From Brachyhypopomus gauderio (lineage: Eukaryota > Chordata > Actinopteri > Gymnotiformes > Hypopomidae), in assembly GCF_052324685.1 (NCBI RefSeq), contig NW_027506907.1:223790-287789 (forward strand): a stretch of 64,000 nt of DNA. Reading direction: 5' to 3'. The translations under genes were made by a program, and so were the position numbers. The notes beneath the pieces are model-generated. The model was not told the origin of the DNA, ran no database searches, and saw only the letters and a list, made by a program, of their open reading frames with translations. This document shows, in pieces, positions 48,862 to 63,045 of this stretch. Each line of letters begins with the position of its first letter. The first letter of the stretch is position 1.

Positions 48862-51800
48862 TCAGTTTGTCAGTTTTGTAGTTTGGTCCCGTTTGGGCGG
48901 GGTAGGAGGTGGTCCTCGCCTTAGTGTTGCATAGCCAGAGATGTTGCCGGACATGAAGCCACTCCCACTATGCCTCTGCTCATCGAGAAGAAGCTCCGGT
49001 GGTGGTGGAGGCAGTACCATGTCATCCATGGTGGCCACAGGGTCCAACTTGGCCCCAGAGCTGCGCAAGGACTTGCGTTTCAGAGTCCGGTTCAGGTCAT
49101 CCAGAAAGTTTGGCTGAGTACTGCCCTTTGGAGACGTTGGGGGAGCAGGACCTCCCGGAAGGGGAGGGGGCGGATCAGGTGTGGCATTGCTCTGACGGAG
49201 TGTCGTCGGAGGCACCGTCTTCTTCAGGGAGCTCTTGTTCCAAATCGGCTGTGGCTGGGGGTTCACGACAGCGACTTTGGGTGTGCCTGCGTGAAGATCA
49301 CCTGGAAGGGGCGGTGGAGGTGGGAGGTCCATCTCGAGTGGAGGAGGTGGGAAATGCTCATTTTCTGGAGGTGGGGGAGATGGAAAATCTGTTTTGGCCA
49401 CTCTGTTTTGCAAGGCGAGTGGTAGGTTGGCCAGGTTCAGTTTGCCAGGTTTGCGGGGTGCAGGTGGACCAGTTGTCAAGTCTTTAGAAGGTGAACCAGA
49501 GGATAGCACTGGTGCAGAAGATCCTGCACTGGGGCTGAACTTGCTGACCAAGTTCTTTCGAGACTCTTGGTACTCAGCTGAAGAGTTGGACTTAACGCTG
49601 GAGTTACGCTGAGGGGTTGGTGGGGGTTTCTTGCCCCCCCAGGATCCAGAAGGAGACTTCTTCATTGGGGAACCTAACTGGCCAGGGGGAAGTGGGGGAG
49701 GAGGTGGGGGAGCTGGGCCAGGGGGAGGGGGAGCAGGAGGACAGGGAGGTGGTGGTGGTGGGAAGGCAAGTGAGGTCTCGGGGGGAGGAGGAGGAAACTC
49801 CGGTGATTTCTGTGGCTGCTGGACTTGTCCACCAGGCTGCCATTTTGGTTTAGCCTTCACTGCAGGTGGGGAAAGGGGAGCTTTAAGGGTGTCAACATGG
49901 TTGACTCCTGAAGGAGCTGCCCCAGGAAACTGGCTGGCAATCTGCTTGACCAATGATGGTGTAGTAGAGGCTTGGCTGGAGACTGGCAATGACTTTGAGA
50001 TGCTGTGTTGCTTAGGCAGTGTAGGAGGTGGATGACTTTTCATTGATGCAAGAGGAGGTGGAGGTGGTGGAGGAGGTGGAGGAGGAACAGGGGGAAGAGG
50101 AGCAGCTGGAGACACTGACAGGATGGTGCTTAAAGGTTTTGGTGCGGTTTGGGGTGGAAATATTCCAGTGAATGTTTTGGGCAAGGCCCGGGGTGGACAA
50201 ATCTGCTGGATGGGACCTGGTGGAGGTGGAGGTGGTGGTGGTGGAGGAGGTGGTGCTGGGGCAGGAGGCTGTTGAGGTGGGAGAGGAGGGGCAGGTGGAG
50301 TGGGGGGTGGAGGAGGAGGAGGAGGAGGTGGTGGAGACTGAGCTTGGCTGCCTGGAGGCTCCCTGGGCAAATTGGGAAACTTCTGGGCCAGGACATGTTT
50401 GAGGCCATTTGAAGTGAGTAAAGGGGCAGTGGGCGGGGATGGAGGAGGTGGAGGCAAGCCGTTAGTTTGTAGTGGGGGTGGTGGAGGGGGTAGAAGTTCT
50501 GATTGGACAGGCGGTGGTGGTGGTGGTGGCGGCGGTGGAAAACATTGGGATTGAATGGGTATAGGAGGAGGACAAGGTGGAGGAGGTAGGGTCTGGATGA
50601 GTGTTGTTGGTGGAGGTGGAAAAGGTTGAGACTGCATGGGTACCAAAGGTGGAGGTGGAGGAGGAAAAGGTTGGGACTGCATGGGTGCAGGAGGAGGACC
50701 AGGTGGAGGAGGCTTGGACTGGATGGGTACAGGAGGAGGAGGAGGTGGAGAAAGTTGGGACTGAATAGGTCCTGGAGGTGGAGGTGGAAAAGGTTGGGAT
50801 TGAATACGAGGTGGAGGTGGAAAAGGTTGGGACTGAATGGGTACAGGAGCATGACAAGGTGGAGGAGGATGGGACTGAATGGGTACAGGAGCATGACAAG
50901 GTGGAGGAGGATGGGACTGAATGGGTACAGGAGGAGGACAAGGTGGAGGAGGATGGGACTGAATGGGTACAGGAGGAGGACAAGGTGGAGGAGGATGGGA
51001 CTGAATGGGTACAGGAAGAGGACAAGGTGGAGGAGGATGGGACTGAATGGTCACAGGAGCATGACAAGGTGGAGCAGGATGGGACTGAATGGGCACAGGA
51101 AGAGGACAAGGTAGAGGAGGATGGGACTGAATGGGTGCTGGAGTTGGTGTTGACGTTGGGGTGAAGTGAGGCGCTGCTGCTGGGCTTGGAGGTCCAAATT
51201 TCAGAACAGCCATGGCTGAACCTGGATCAGGTAGGGGTGCTGGTGGAGGGGGAGGTGGTGGAGGTGGAACAATTGCTCCTGGTGGAATATTGTTGAGGTG
51301 GGGCTTCAAAGCCTGAGGAGGCGGTGTTGGAAGCACCTGCTGGGCTTGGGGATGTGTCTTGGCAGCCCGAGAAGCATTCTGCAGGCGAGTAATAGTGCTG
51401 TATTTGGCGAATATGGGTGGAGCTGAGTGATGGGACACAATGGCAGGGGGAGGAGGCGGTGGTGGTGGTGGTGGTGGAGGAGGAGGAGGAGGGGGTGGAG
51501 CTGGAGAGGGCTGGGGTGGAACTTGGATAGGGGTGTGGGGAACGCTTCCCCGGGCCTGAGAGGCCGACTGCACCTGTGGTTGAGAATGTGCCGATTCTGG
51601 TGCAGGCTGCTGCTGAGCCACGTGAGGAAGGTTAGCATGGCTACCATGGCTACCATGGAGACCATGGGTACCATGTCCACCATGTCCGCTGTGGGTAGAA
51701 TGGATTGAGCGCGTTGACTCCGGTCTTGACTGCACAAGAGAAATAGCAAATATCTTCAATGAACATGCCGATCTACACCATGGTATAGCAGTGTGCTATG

Positions 51801-53594
51801 ATAAGAAACCCTCTAAAGCTGTCTCTAAATCAGAGTTCAGAGAAAACAGCTATACTTTTAAATGAAGCAAGCTTCCCTTACCTACATTCTAATCTAAGGT
51901 CATTTACCCCCCCCACAAATTTTTTTTATATATTATAAATTAAAACTTTGAGCGTATATTATGTTTATCTTCAGCTAGCTCTTTTTTCCTAACAAATATT
52001 TCAGCCAAAATGAGCCACTTCACAAAACTGATTTGGACCAAGCGTAACTCACCCTGATGCTCTCCTCCATCTGGGTGCCCCTCTTCCAGGCCTCGGAGAA
52101 GATGGAGCTGACCACACTCTGAGAGCGGCCATGGGTGGAGGAGGTGCCGTCCGACACGCCACTGTCTGTCTGACTAGAGTGGTTGGACTGCGACTCTGTA
52201 CGGACAAGCACAGATCCAGGGTCAGTATTACCATTCTCTTTATACTGCAGTCAGCATATTCACTAGGATGGCACTGACTCGATTTCAGTATTGAAAGTAT
52301 TCATAAAAGTCTATTTTTTGTCAGGTAAAGCTTAAAATTAGTAAGTGGAAGCTAAACTGCAAAAACATCAAAATCCAAGGACAGGTTTGGAATATTTTGA
52401 AAGAGTGGAAAAGATCAAACAATGATCTATTGCTAACTGTAATTTTTATTTTTATTTTTTTCATCATAGTCAGTGATGATTCCTTTTTCTAATTCCTATA
52501 CATCAGTATACCTTCAGGATCCAGGACCTTCTGAAGTGGTACGAGTGCACTTTGACCAAGCCACAGTGCAAAAACAGTCAAGGCGAGTGATAACAGCTGA
52601 CCTGAGGTCAGTTTGCATGGCGACTCACCGGGGATGCTGCCGGCGCTGGTGCCAGACTTCATGCTGGAACTGGAGAGAGAGGACCAGTCATAGGCTGCCT
52701 CGGTGCGCTTCATGGCCTCCTGATAGTTCACGTACAGCTGTTTCCCATACTGCAGAGAAAACACCATACGACAACTTACACGCGTACAGGGACTTGCAGG
52801 AACATCTGTAGCACTGGTTTAGACGGTGGTACATTGAGCCCTGGTTAAGGTCACACCTGAGCTTGTCTACTGGGCTACGGAGGACTAAACTGTTCCATGT
52901 TGTAACAGTCAGGGGACGTGTACAAATGAGGCCGTCCATTGGTTACCTTAGCGATGCGTATCCCGTTGACCCACTGATGAAGGGTTCTGACATCATCACA
53001 GCACAGATATTTGATGTACTGAGACTTCTTCTGAATCTGAGGATGCTGAGAGAACAGTACATGGTGTTACTATGACAATCATGAAATTAACAGTCACAAA
53101 TATTGTCCCTGAAGAAATGACAAAGAGCTACCACAAGAGGGCAGAATTTCCCCTTGAATTTACCAATTCAAGCCCACTTGGCCTTGTGAATTTCTTCTGT
53201 GTCCAGACATCTCCCATTGCTTAAATACTGCAATACACATCAAGTTCCTCTGTAATCACCCTCAACCCTTAATAAAGTTTTGTTTATTCTCAACTCAAAG
53301 TGCCCGGACCACGTCCGTACAGTGTATGACCTGAGAGAATACTGCACACCCATGGTGTCCTCACAGAGAAGGTCCATGATTCAGTGCTGGTAAAGCCAAC
53401 AGCACTAATGTGCCCATCCATCAGTGCAAGCTAACGCTGCACCTTTCACTCTGCTGTCTGACTGCTGCGTGGATGCTAAACGTCTCCATTAAAGCGCAGG
53501 ATGTGTGTGTGGCCATGTCCTGCTCAGAGCTGCAGGACAAAAGCCTCACAAGCAGGAGAACGGGAGAGAACTGGTATCACAACACACACACACA

Positions 53595-53648
<54 letters not shown>

Positions 53649-54830
53649 ACAAACCTTGAGGGCGAGGCAGTAATCGGTAGGGGCCTTGTACTTGCTCCGG
53701 TAATCTTGTCCATAGTAAACATTGACGTGGTCCAACTGCAGGAAGCACACCAAGTCTTTGGAGGCCTTCATAACAAACACAAAGCCCATGGCACGGTGTC
53801 AGTGTTCTCTGTATGATAACGGTGATGCCGACGTTTCTTTCAGAACAGCTTCGGAGAAACACACAGACTTGGACCAACCCATTATACAGTGGTACCTCGA
53901 GATACGAGTTTAATCCGTTCCAGACCCGTGCTCGTATCTCGAACTGCTCGGTTCTGGAAGCAATTTAACAATGTAAAGTATTGTAATTGGTTCCGGTCCT
54001 TAAAAAAGTCACAAAACTAGCGTAAATGTGGAACAAAAGACATGTTCTTTATTAATAAAGGCATGAACCGGTGTCCGAAGTTGGGACAATATCGTCAAGC
54101 CTTTCGCCGTGTTTGCACTGTTAAAGTTGTCCTTCTGCTTCAGGATAGTGCTAATGGTGGATGTACTCCGGCCGAACAGACGAGTGAGTTCGGCTACACG
54201 TGCCTTTCTCATGCAGGTGAATAATCTCCTGCTTAGTTTCTATAGTTATCATTCTCTTCTCACTGGACTTTCCACTACTAGAGCCTTTCTTTGGAGCCAT
54301 AATGCAAAAAAAAAACGTTTGTAGTATTGAAATACTGTACTGTATACACCGTACGTACTGTTACTCGTTGCAAAGCACACGTGCGAATGGCTGTGATGAC
54401 CGGTTCATGCTCGTATCTCGAGCGTGCACTCGGGTGTCGAACAGAAATTTTGCTCGTCTCGGTGCTCGTATCTTGGATCGCTCTTATATAGAGCAGCTCG
54501 TATCTTGAGGTACCACTGTAGTGAGTTTGATGTAAATGTGTGTGCCTGGTGTGTGGGTGTGGGTGTGTCAGATTGACATATAAAGTTTCGTTATTCCAAA
54601 GGAAATGATTATAGTGATACGCCAAAGACAACACAAAGAGATGATAAGAGTGTGTGAGAGTCTGTGTGTCTCATTAACTGATGGTTAATAGGCAGCATAT
54701 GGTTTATGTTGACTATGTTAAGTGGATCCATAAACAGGAAATGCCATGGAAAAGATCATTTGGGTTCACTGTCCATTAAGTGACGGCTCTCTCCCTTTAG
54801 CTCACTCTCCATCTCACACACAGACACACA

Positions 54831-54874
<44 letters not shown>

Positions 54875-56638
54875 TGCGTGAAAGCACACATGCACGCAAT
54901 CTCTTCACATTTTTAAACTGGCAGCGTAATGCTGTCATACGCCAAACACAACACAACTAACACAGGCACATGCTGATATACACACACGGGTTCAGTTTTT
55001 AAGTATTACTTGGTCAAATATGTGTTTAAAACACCTCCACCTTCACCTTTGCCTTGCCTTTAGGCACAAAGTAGATTCCAGATGCTCGAAGCAGGAAGTA
55101 GCGTTTCTTCCATGACTTTTTCCCATCATCCTTCAGCCAGAGCACACCCTCAATCTCAGGCACGGACACAGAGCCACCACAGAAACACTCCTACACCCAC
55201 GCAAACACACAGTTACCATCATTATCAACGTAATACTACTGTTTAACAACAACTTGTAGTCTCTCACTGATACGTAATACGCAAAATGTTATTACGTTTG
55301 TGCAAAACAGAAAAGTTTGGACCAAAAAAACAACAACAAAAAAAAAACCCCACACAGGCTATAGTTGCTCCTCCCCCTCCCCCTGAACACTGGTGTGTGC
55401 AAATGTGTGGTAATGACCTCCAGGAGTGCCTCCTTGTTTCGGTCGGCCATCTCGGAGGTCTCCTTCCTCCCTAGGAGGTAATTCTGAAACAAAGAGCATC
55501 TGTCTAAACTTCACGCAGAGGGAGAGACCAGATTGTGTTTGTGGGAGCATACGTGCGCCTGCACACAGCTGTTCTTAGCCTGGACCTATATGTGAAGCAC
55601 ATATACAGCGGTTTGTGTGTGCGAATGGATCTATATCGATGTGTGTGTGTGTGTGTGTTGCGTCACCTGCGGGTTCTTGAAGAGTGCATACTTCTCGATG
55701 CGTTCGATGAACATGAGCTTGTTCTGACTGTCTCTGGTCCAGTTAAGCAAGTTCTCCACCAGATTCTCGTGATCCTCAAAGATACGTTCTAAAAGAAGAG
55801 GGTTGGAAGACGTAATATGATGTGACTTAAAGAATCCTTAAGCAAAACCCTGAGTATGTGCATGTGTTTGTGTGTGTATAAACAGGTATATATGTGAGGA
55901 TGTGCACATGCATGCACAACTATGTGTATGCTTGTGTGTGTGTATACACGTGTGTGTGTGTGTGTATACACGTGTGTGTGTGTGTGTGTGTGTGTGCGCG
56001 TGTGTGTGCACCCACCCATCTGCAGCTCGGTGATGGTCTCCACCAGGGTCCAGTCAGGGCTGTAGCCACAGTGGGATTTGTCCAGCAGGCTGTCCAGCAC
56101 CTGCCTCACACTCTGCCTCTCGTCCACCATCATCGTCTTTGAGCTCTCGTCCGACATGTGCACGCGGATCACCAGCTGAGGATGAGGAAGGGGAGGAAGA
56201 AGCCCCCCCATCATGACTTTGTAATGAACCCATGACCCAGATGCTTTTAGCCAGTGAGCAAAGCTTTAGTCATACCATCCATGTTCAAGACAGGCCTGAT
56301 CATCTGTGTGCTTCCTTATTTTATTTAATGACATCAGGCATCGTACACCACGTCTCCCATCATGACAGAGCAGAACAGAAAACCAATAAAACCAGCACCA
56401 CCCCACAGAGGCCTCATGGAGTTCTGACTCCACAGAAGATCTGAGATTACATTAGCAGCTGAAGATCTGAGACCAAAACCGTGTTAGCAATGTACTGATA
56501 ATGTACACAAATGTGCCACAGTGGAGAAGCTTGACTGGGAAATTACCCCCCCCCCCACCCCCAGCTATATTGGGTCAAAGTTGCCCTTTTACAGAGAAAT
56601 CCATAAACCAATGGCACTTGCTAGAACCATTAGAGACC

Positions 56639-56687
<49 letters not shown>

Positions 56688-57453
56688 TTACTTTGTCTTA
56701 CTCAAGGTCTTCCATTCATTCCATCACCAATGAATGAATGAATGACCTTTTACAATCAACACATATAAACAACACGCGTGTGTGCATTTAATTAATTTAA
56801 TTAATATGAACTGTCATTTCAAGTTCCTTACATAATGCTTTACACGCAAAAACAAGTCCTCAGCTTTGGGATTTGCATACGACAGACTTCAGGAGACCAG
56901 TGAAAAGCATTCGACTCAATTTCACACCCTACTTTCTCTCCACCACATGACAGAGGGAAAGATACAGGGAGGGAGAGACCGTAGGAGAGAGGGGGAGTGA
57001 GAGAGCATGAGCAGGAACACTTGATGGGTCTAATGCCCCCCCCCCCCCCCAATGTCTTTCTCTCCCTCACACACACCTACAGTAAAAGATTTAGAATGTA
57101 AGTACATTATCTGAACTATGACCCATTCATTAGTCACTATGACCCATTCGTACAGAATAAAACATTCTCACTCTGCTCTTACAAAACCCCCAGTTTCTCC
57201 CCAGCACACAGTAAAGCAATAGTAGCGTCAGCCACTGCAATAGAGGCCCATTCTCCCAGCGCTCCTAGGGGTGAATGGGTGCCTGGAGGCATTTGTGTGC
57301 TGGTATACAGCAGCCCGTCCTGGGCTGAGGGACCAGAGCCACCAGCAGAACGGATCAGCTGGGGTAACTGGGAACAAAAGCCCCTGGTGTGGGTGCATCA
57401 GTGCTGGTGAAGGTCTCTTATTAAACCGGCTACAAATAATAGACACGCGCACA

Positions 57454-57491
<38 letters not shown>

Positions 57492-57647
57492 ATGCACACA
57501 CACATGCACACAGACACACGCACACAGACACACGCACACAGACACACGCACACAGTGACCTATTTTCTGCTGCGCCCTGTCTCATTCGTCTGTCCCAGTG
57601 GAGAGCGGGGAAGACACAGTGTGGTGTGCAGCGCTGGGACTGTAGAT

Positions 57648-57707
<60 letters not shown>

Positions 57708-57792
57708 CACCCACCTTTTTGACCTGGGCTTCTTTGATTTTCTCCAGAGCCACGCGAATTTTCTCAGCCTTTGCTTTGGCAGCCTGCTCTTC

Positions 57793-57833
<41 letters not shown>

Positions 57834-58001
57834 AATACACAGAGAAACACGTCGGACACAGGCGGACCCCTCCTCACACACCCAGTAGCTTCACACCAAC
57901 AGGAGCGTGGTCTCTCCTACATGTTCAGAAGCAACTCTCCTCAGTTTTCCAGTTCTGCCTGCCTGTCACACACGTGAAGCCCCAGAGCCCTACGTAGCCC
58001 C

Positions 58002-58032
<31 letters not shown>

Positions 58033-58479
58033 CTACCTGGCCTCTCCAACAGGCAGTCACCACATCCATCTTTCACTCCAAGCAGGAGCAGTAGTGCAGA
58101 TGTTAGCCTGTGCTCACAGCTGTAGCTCACACACACCCCCTAGCTCTGCGTACACACACGCACACACACACACACACACACACTCTCCCCTGCACCGCCG
58201 CCAGGCCTGAAGTAACCCTCCTCCCTCCTAACGCAACTGCTTATTGGCTGGGAGCCGGGAGCGGACCTCGCCGGCCAGCGCCGGGGGAACCAGCAAGCTA
58301 ACAAGTCCAGGCAGAAGTCCAGAGAAGGAAGACGGTCCATGCAGCTGCGTGTGACCAGGACGTGAGGCTGGAGCTTCAACAGATCCCACTAGAAGCTCCA
58401 CGAGGGTCTGGTCCTCCACACCTCTGGAGAGGAGCAGAGAACAACCCCGTTCGTCCTGCCTGGCCGGAGGTGCCAGAAG

Positions 58480-58512
<33 letters not shown>

Positions 58513-58547
58513 AGCACACACACTGCTGATCTTCAGGTCTGGGACTG

Positions 58548-58596
<49 letters not shown>

Positions 58597-61500
58597 AACA
58601 GTCTCTCTCAGCTTGTCTTCCTGCTTCCCTCCGCCTGTCTCTCTCTTCTGCGTCTCTCTCGGTCTTTTTGTCCTTTTCTGTATGCGTCTCTTTCTGTCTC
58701 AGCGTGCCCGTCTCTCACTGTCTCTTGTCGTTGGTGCAGCTGCGTGTCTCTGGGACCGTGCCTGATCTTGGCGCTTAATCCCCCCTCGCAAACAAGGAAC
58801 CCTCCGCTCCCTCTCCACCAATCAACACCAGCACCCGTAGCCCATGAGCCAACCAGAGGGCCCCGCTTCCGTGACCTTCTTTTTGGTGGCCAATCACGGA
58901 GAGGTCCAAGGCTTACAGCCCCTCTGCTCTCTGCCTCGCTGATGAAGAAACAGCTCGGGTTCTGCCACTGAAGTGCGGAGATCTGTCTCTATCGTTTCTG
59001 CTCGTATACCACCGACTTCTTTACTGGAGGGACCAGGACAGTGATTTGCTGGTCCATACTTTCTACTACACTCACCCCCTCGTCCCTAATCCTCCTCGAT
59101 CCGGTTCCCCTTAGACCGAGAGAGGGAAGGAGGGAGGGAGGGAGAGAGAGAGAGAGAGAAGGGTGAAAATAATAATAATAAATATATTTATAATAATAAA
59201 TAATAATAATAAGGAGGAGTTCTATCACCAGCACTGCTTATATTATTGTTACAACTCGGTCCAATAGTGATAGTCCTGCACCAAACATGTATGAGAGGGG
59301 GAGAGAGGAAGAGAGGGGAAGAGGGAGGAGAGGAAGAGAGGGGGAGAGCATGAACTATGCTAACAGGCTTTGCAGAGGCAGATTCTCTTTGAAGTGTCTC
59401 CTCTTCCTCAGCCACCCCTCCCTCCTCCTCCTCCTCCCTCATGTTCTATAATTTGACGCACTGTCTCTGTCCGTGGCTGTGGCAGGGCGCTGAGAGAGGA
59501 TGAAGAGGATGAAGAGCACAAGTGTGGAGAACCCTCTTCGGCCGCCCTCTTCCTCGTTTTAACCATGCGACTCACAAAATGGCGGCTCTGGACCATTTTG
59601 GAAGATATGTCGGGGTTTGCTCTGACTCTCACACAGAGCTGCGCAAAGGGCAATAAAACAACCCCCATCATCCAGCTTCACGTTGCCAGATCTTCCTCTT
59701 CCTCTTCTTCCTCCTCTCTGCGTGCGCACAGTAATGTTTTTTTTACCTCTATTCAGTGTGACAGCCGTCATTCATCAGGTCTCTATATACAATCACACTA
59801 CATCACATTCAATAAACCACCGTACAGTTATCCACGACTGCAACCCTAACCAGACAGACTTGGAGCATTTCAGAACACCAAGACAACGTGATCAGAATGC
59901 CACTAGAATCATCACGCATTACCCAGAATTCCTTGCTGAAGCTTTGAAAAGAGCCAGTGTAGATATGCCAGTGGAGGCATTACTGTATATTACGCTCTCT
60001 GTATATTACACACTTGTAATAGTCAACTTGCATATGTTAAAAGATAATACTGACTCAGAATACTGTGTGAAATCTTTAGTAGTCAAAATGCTAAAAACAA
60101 ACAAACCTCAAATACCAATACTTCCAGTTAAAAATTTCCTCTACAAATATAATAAATAACATTCCAAATTATACTTCCAAACTTTGACCTGGAAGGGTAT
60201 TTCTCAAACATCTAAGCTGAAGAGCATTGATGATGTAAAGGAATAGTGTGTTGTAGAGTGTTGATAATGTAAAGATAGCAAACACGTCTGTGTTAGTGTC
60301 TGCATACACTTAAATAACCCCAAACACTGCCTCCCGATTCAGATCAACAAGTGTCTCTGTGTACACAGTCCCCCATTCACACAGCAACCTCCACACTTAC
60401 AGACATTGTAACCCACAATGCCACCTTTCAGAGGCATCGTCTATGAAAATCAAAAGGGGGCGGAGCTTCACTGATCAAGGCGGGGCTTGAATGAGCAAGG
60501 CAGAGTTTCTCTAAAAGAGTTTCACTAGACTCCATGTCCAGTAATATATCATTACACTGCAGTGTTGTCTCTTTAAAAAAAATATTTTAGATCAAATAAA
60601 CATTTTATTATAATGTTGTTAGTGCAGGCAAAGCAATTTTTTTGTATTTATCTCTGATATGTTTGTAGGGTAACAAAACTGCAATGAAAGATGCTAAAGA
60701 AACGGTGAACAATAAATAGTCTACCATGTGAATACCTTCTCCTGTTGGTGTAACGCAAACCAGATCAGTGCGGGTCATTTCTGAATGTCTTTAACACAAA
60801 CAGTCTTGCACAATCATGCATCGCCGAGCAAGACTACAGATCAATGGCAGATTTCATTCATGTACACAGATCCAGTATAATCACAAACGTGAATGCAAAC
60901 ACTGATCCCAGATCAGCGCTAAAACACCATCAAACGTTTAAAGACCCTCCTGTGGTGTTTCGCTGTTATGACAGGGATAATGGGCCATCTAGGTAGTTTC
61001 CCCCCCAAACACATGGCAGCTGTTACCAGTTCAGAGTCATTTATGTTACACTGGTTTACACTGTGTTGTGGGAACCAGACTGGTTTAACTGGTGTGGGGG
61101 GGAACTGCCTCTCCCTGCTGTTCTGTTAGCTGGGCCCACTTCATAAATCCACTTTAAGAGCGACACTTCCACCAACACTGTTTGAAAAAACTTTAAAAAC
61201 TTGAAGATAGAAAGTGGGAAGTGGGTGTGTTTTTTTTTTTTTGAAGGAAAATGGGCATTGCACATGCAGGAAAGCCATAGGGGGTGGAGCTATGCAAATC
61301 AACAGGTGAGGGGGTGGAGCTCGGAGTCAAATACCAGCCAGGGTGTGGGTTTAAGAGCGCAGCAAGACAAACCAACCAATGACATGCAGAGAGTAAGGAG
61401 GAGGAGAGAAGAAAGGGGAGGAGCAAGAGAATGGGGAGGGGGGGGGTCACCTTGGTCAGCAGGTGAGAGGGTTTTCCTGCAATGCTTTTGACAATCAGGG

Positions 61501-62994
61501 AGGTCTCCCTGTCCAGGTAGGAGTGCTTCACATCAGCAGAGGAGAAGAGACAAGATCAGTCAGTGCAAAAATGATCATCCTGGGCAACGTGATCTCAGTC
61601 GATCTAGGAAATGTGGTAGTCAATCATTTTAAAAAGAGTGAAAGCGTGTGGCACTTTGATTGTGGTGTATTAACTGGGTGGCGAAAAGAATGATGAGGCT
61701 CATAATCAAATAAGTAAACAGAGTTTTGACAAAGATAAAGATAAACAAAAAATAACAAATAAAAAATAAACATGATCATAATGAACACCACTCAAACTGC
61801 TTACAGTTCCACTTTAAGTGCTGCTGTGTCAGATTTCACTGCTTAAATCAATGCAAAATAAAAGCACCTCTCACACTAGCACCGCAGGCTAAACTCAAAC
61901 CTAAACCCATCCTGGAGCTAAGACTTGATTAAAACAGATCACACACACACACACTTACAGTGCACTGATCCACTTCCCCCTCTTGCGAGGAGAAGTCTAG
62001 GTGCCGCCTGGCAGCGTTACCATTGGCCCTTCTCAGTGAAGCATGCTGGGGAAAGGGGAGGGGCCAGTGGTGACATCACAGACAGACAAGTGAGGGTGGT
62101 GTCAGTCATGCAGGCAGGCAAGCGGAGGCAGGTAACATGAGAAAACTACAAGGTGTCAAGTCACTCATTTGCATTTAAAAACCTCATTGGACCTCACTGT
62201 GACACTTGACACCCCCCCACCCCAATTTTAGCAGCTTTTCCTTTTGCATTCAGACCTTTCCTTGTTCCTTACAAATAGTTCACCAAATGAATCCTTCTGG
62301 CTAATTTACCTATAATAACATGAAAAGGTCTCGTTCGCTGAGACTACAATAGACACGCTAAGTGTGACGCTCTTTGCCTTCACATTAATCTCTAGAAATC
62401 TCCAAAATGTCACCATGCAATTTATGTATCATTTGTAATAATAATATGTCAGATTTATGTTACATTTTTGAAAGCTATACTAAATTACTGCGGCATGTCA
62501 TTTGAGCACTGCAATTTACACAGCAAAGCCCAAACTAAACGAGTCAGAGCAGCACAGAGAATCTCTCAGTTTTCACAGAGGACATCACACTCATCAGTCA
62601 CGACAGTAATGTCTGTGCAGGACTGCCAATGCGGACATGGAGACACGTGCCACGGGTCGGACATACGGGCTGCATGCTACACGGAATCAAGACATGCACA
62701 TTCCCATCATGTCAAACCAGTAGGGATACACACATTCCCATCAAACCAGTCGGGATACACACATTCCCGTCAAACCAGTCGGGATACACACATTCACATC
62801 ATGCTGTGGAGGCAAACATTGTGTGTGCATTGTGGCAGACACAGACACGCCCGTCGGTTCTTACCGTGGTGACCATGGGTTAATTAACACAATTAATTAG
62901 CAATGACTTGAATGGTAATTGTAATTACATAGTGTGCAGCAGGGTTAATTACAGCATGTCATACATTCTTCACACAGCAATCATGCAACAAGAG

Positions 62995-63045
<51 letters not shown>

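Noticed and set aside
48862-51759. raph1 last exon being apbb1ip (RIAM)
   Set aside because: The C-terminal [17 protein letters not shown] and the very long proline-rich tail are RAPH1 features; the shared RA-PH core alone would not decide.
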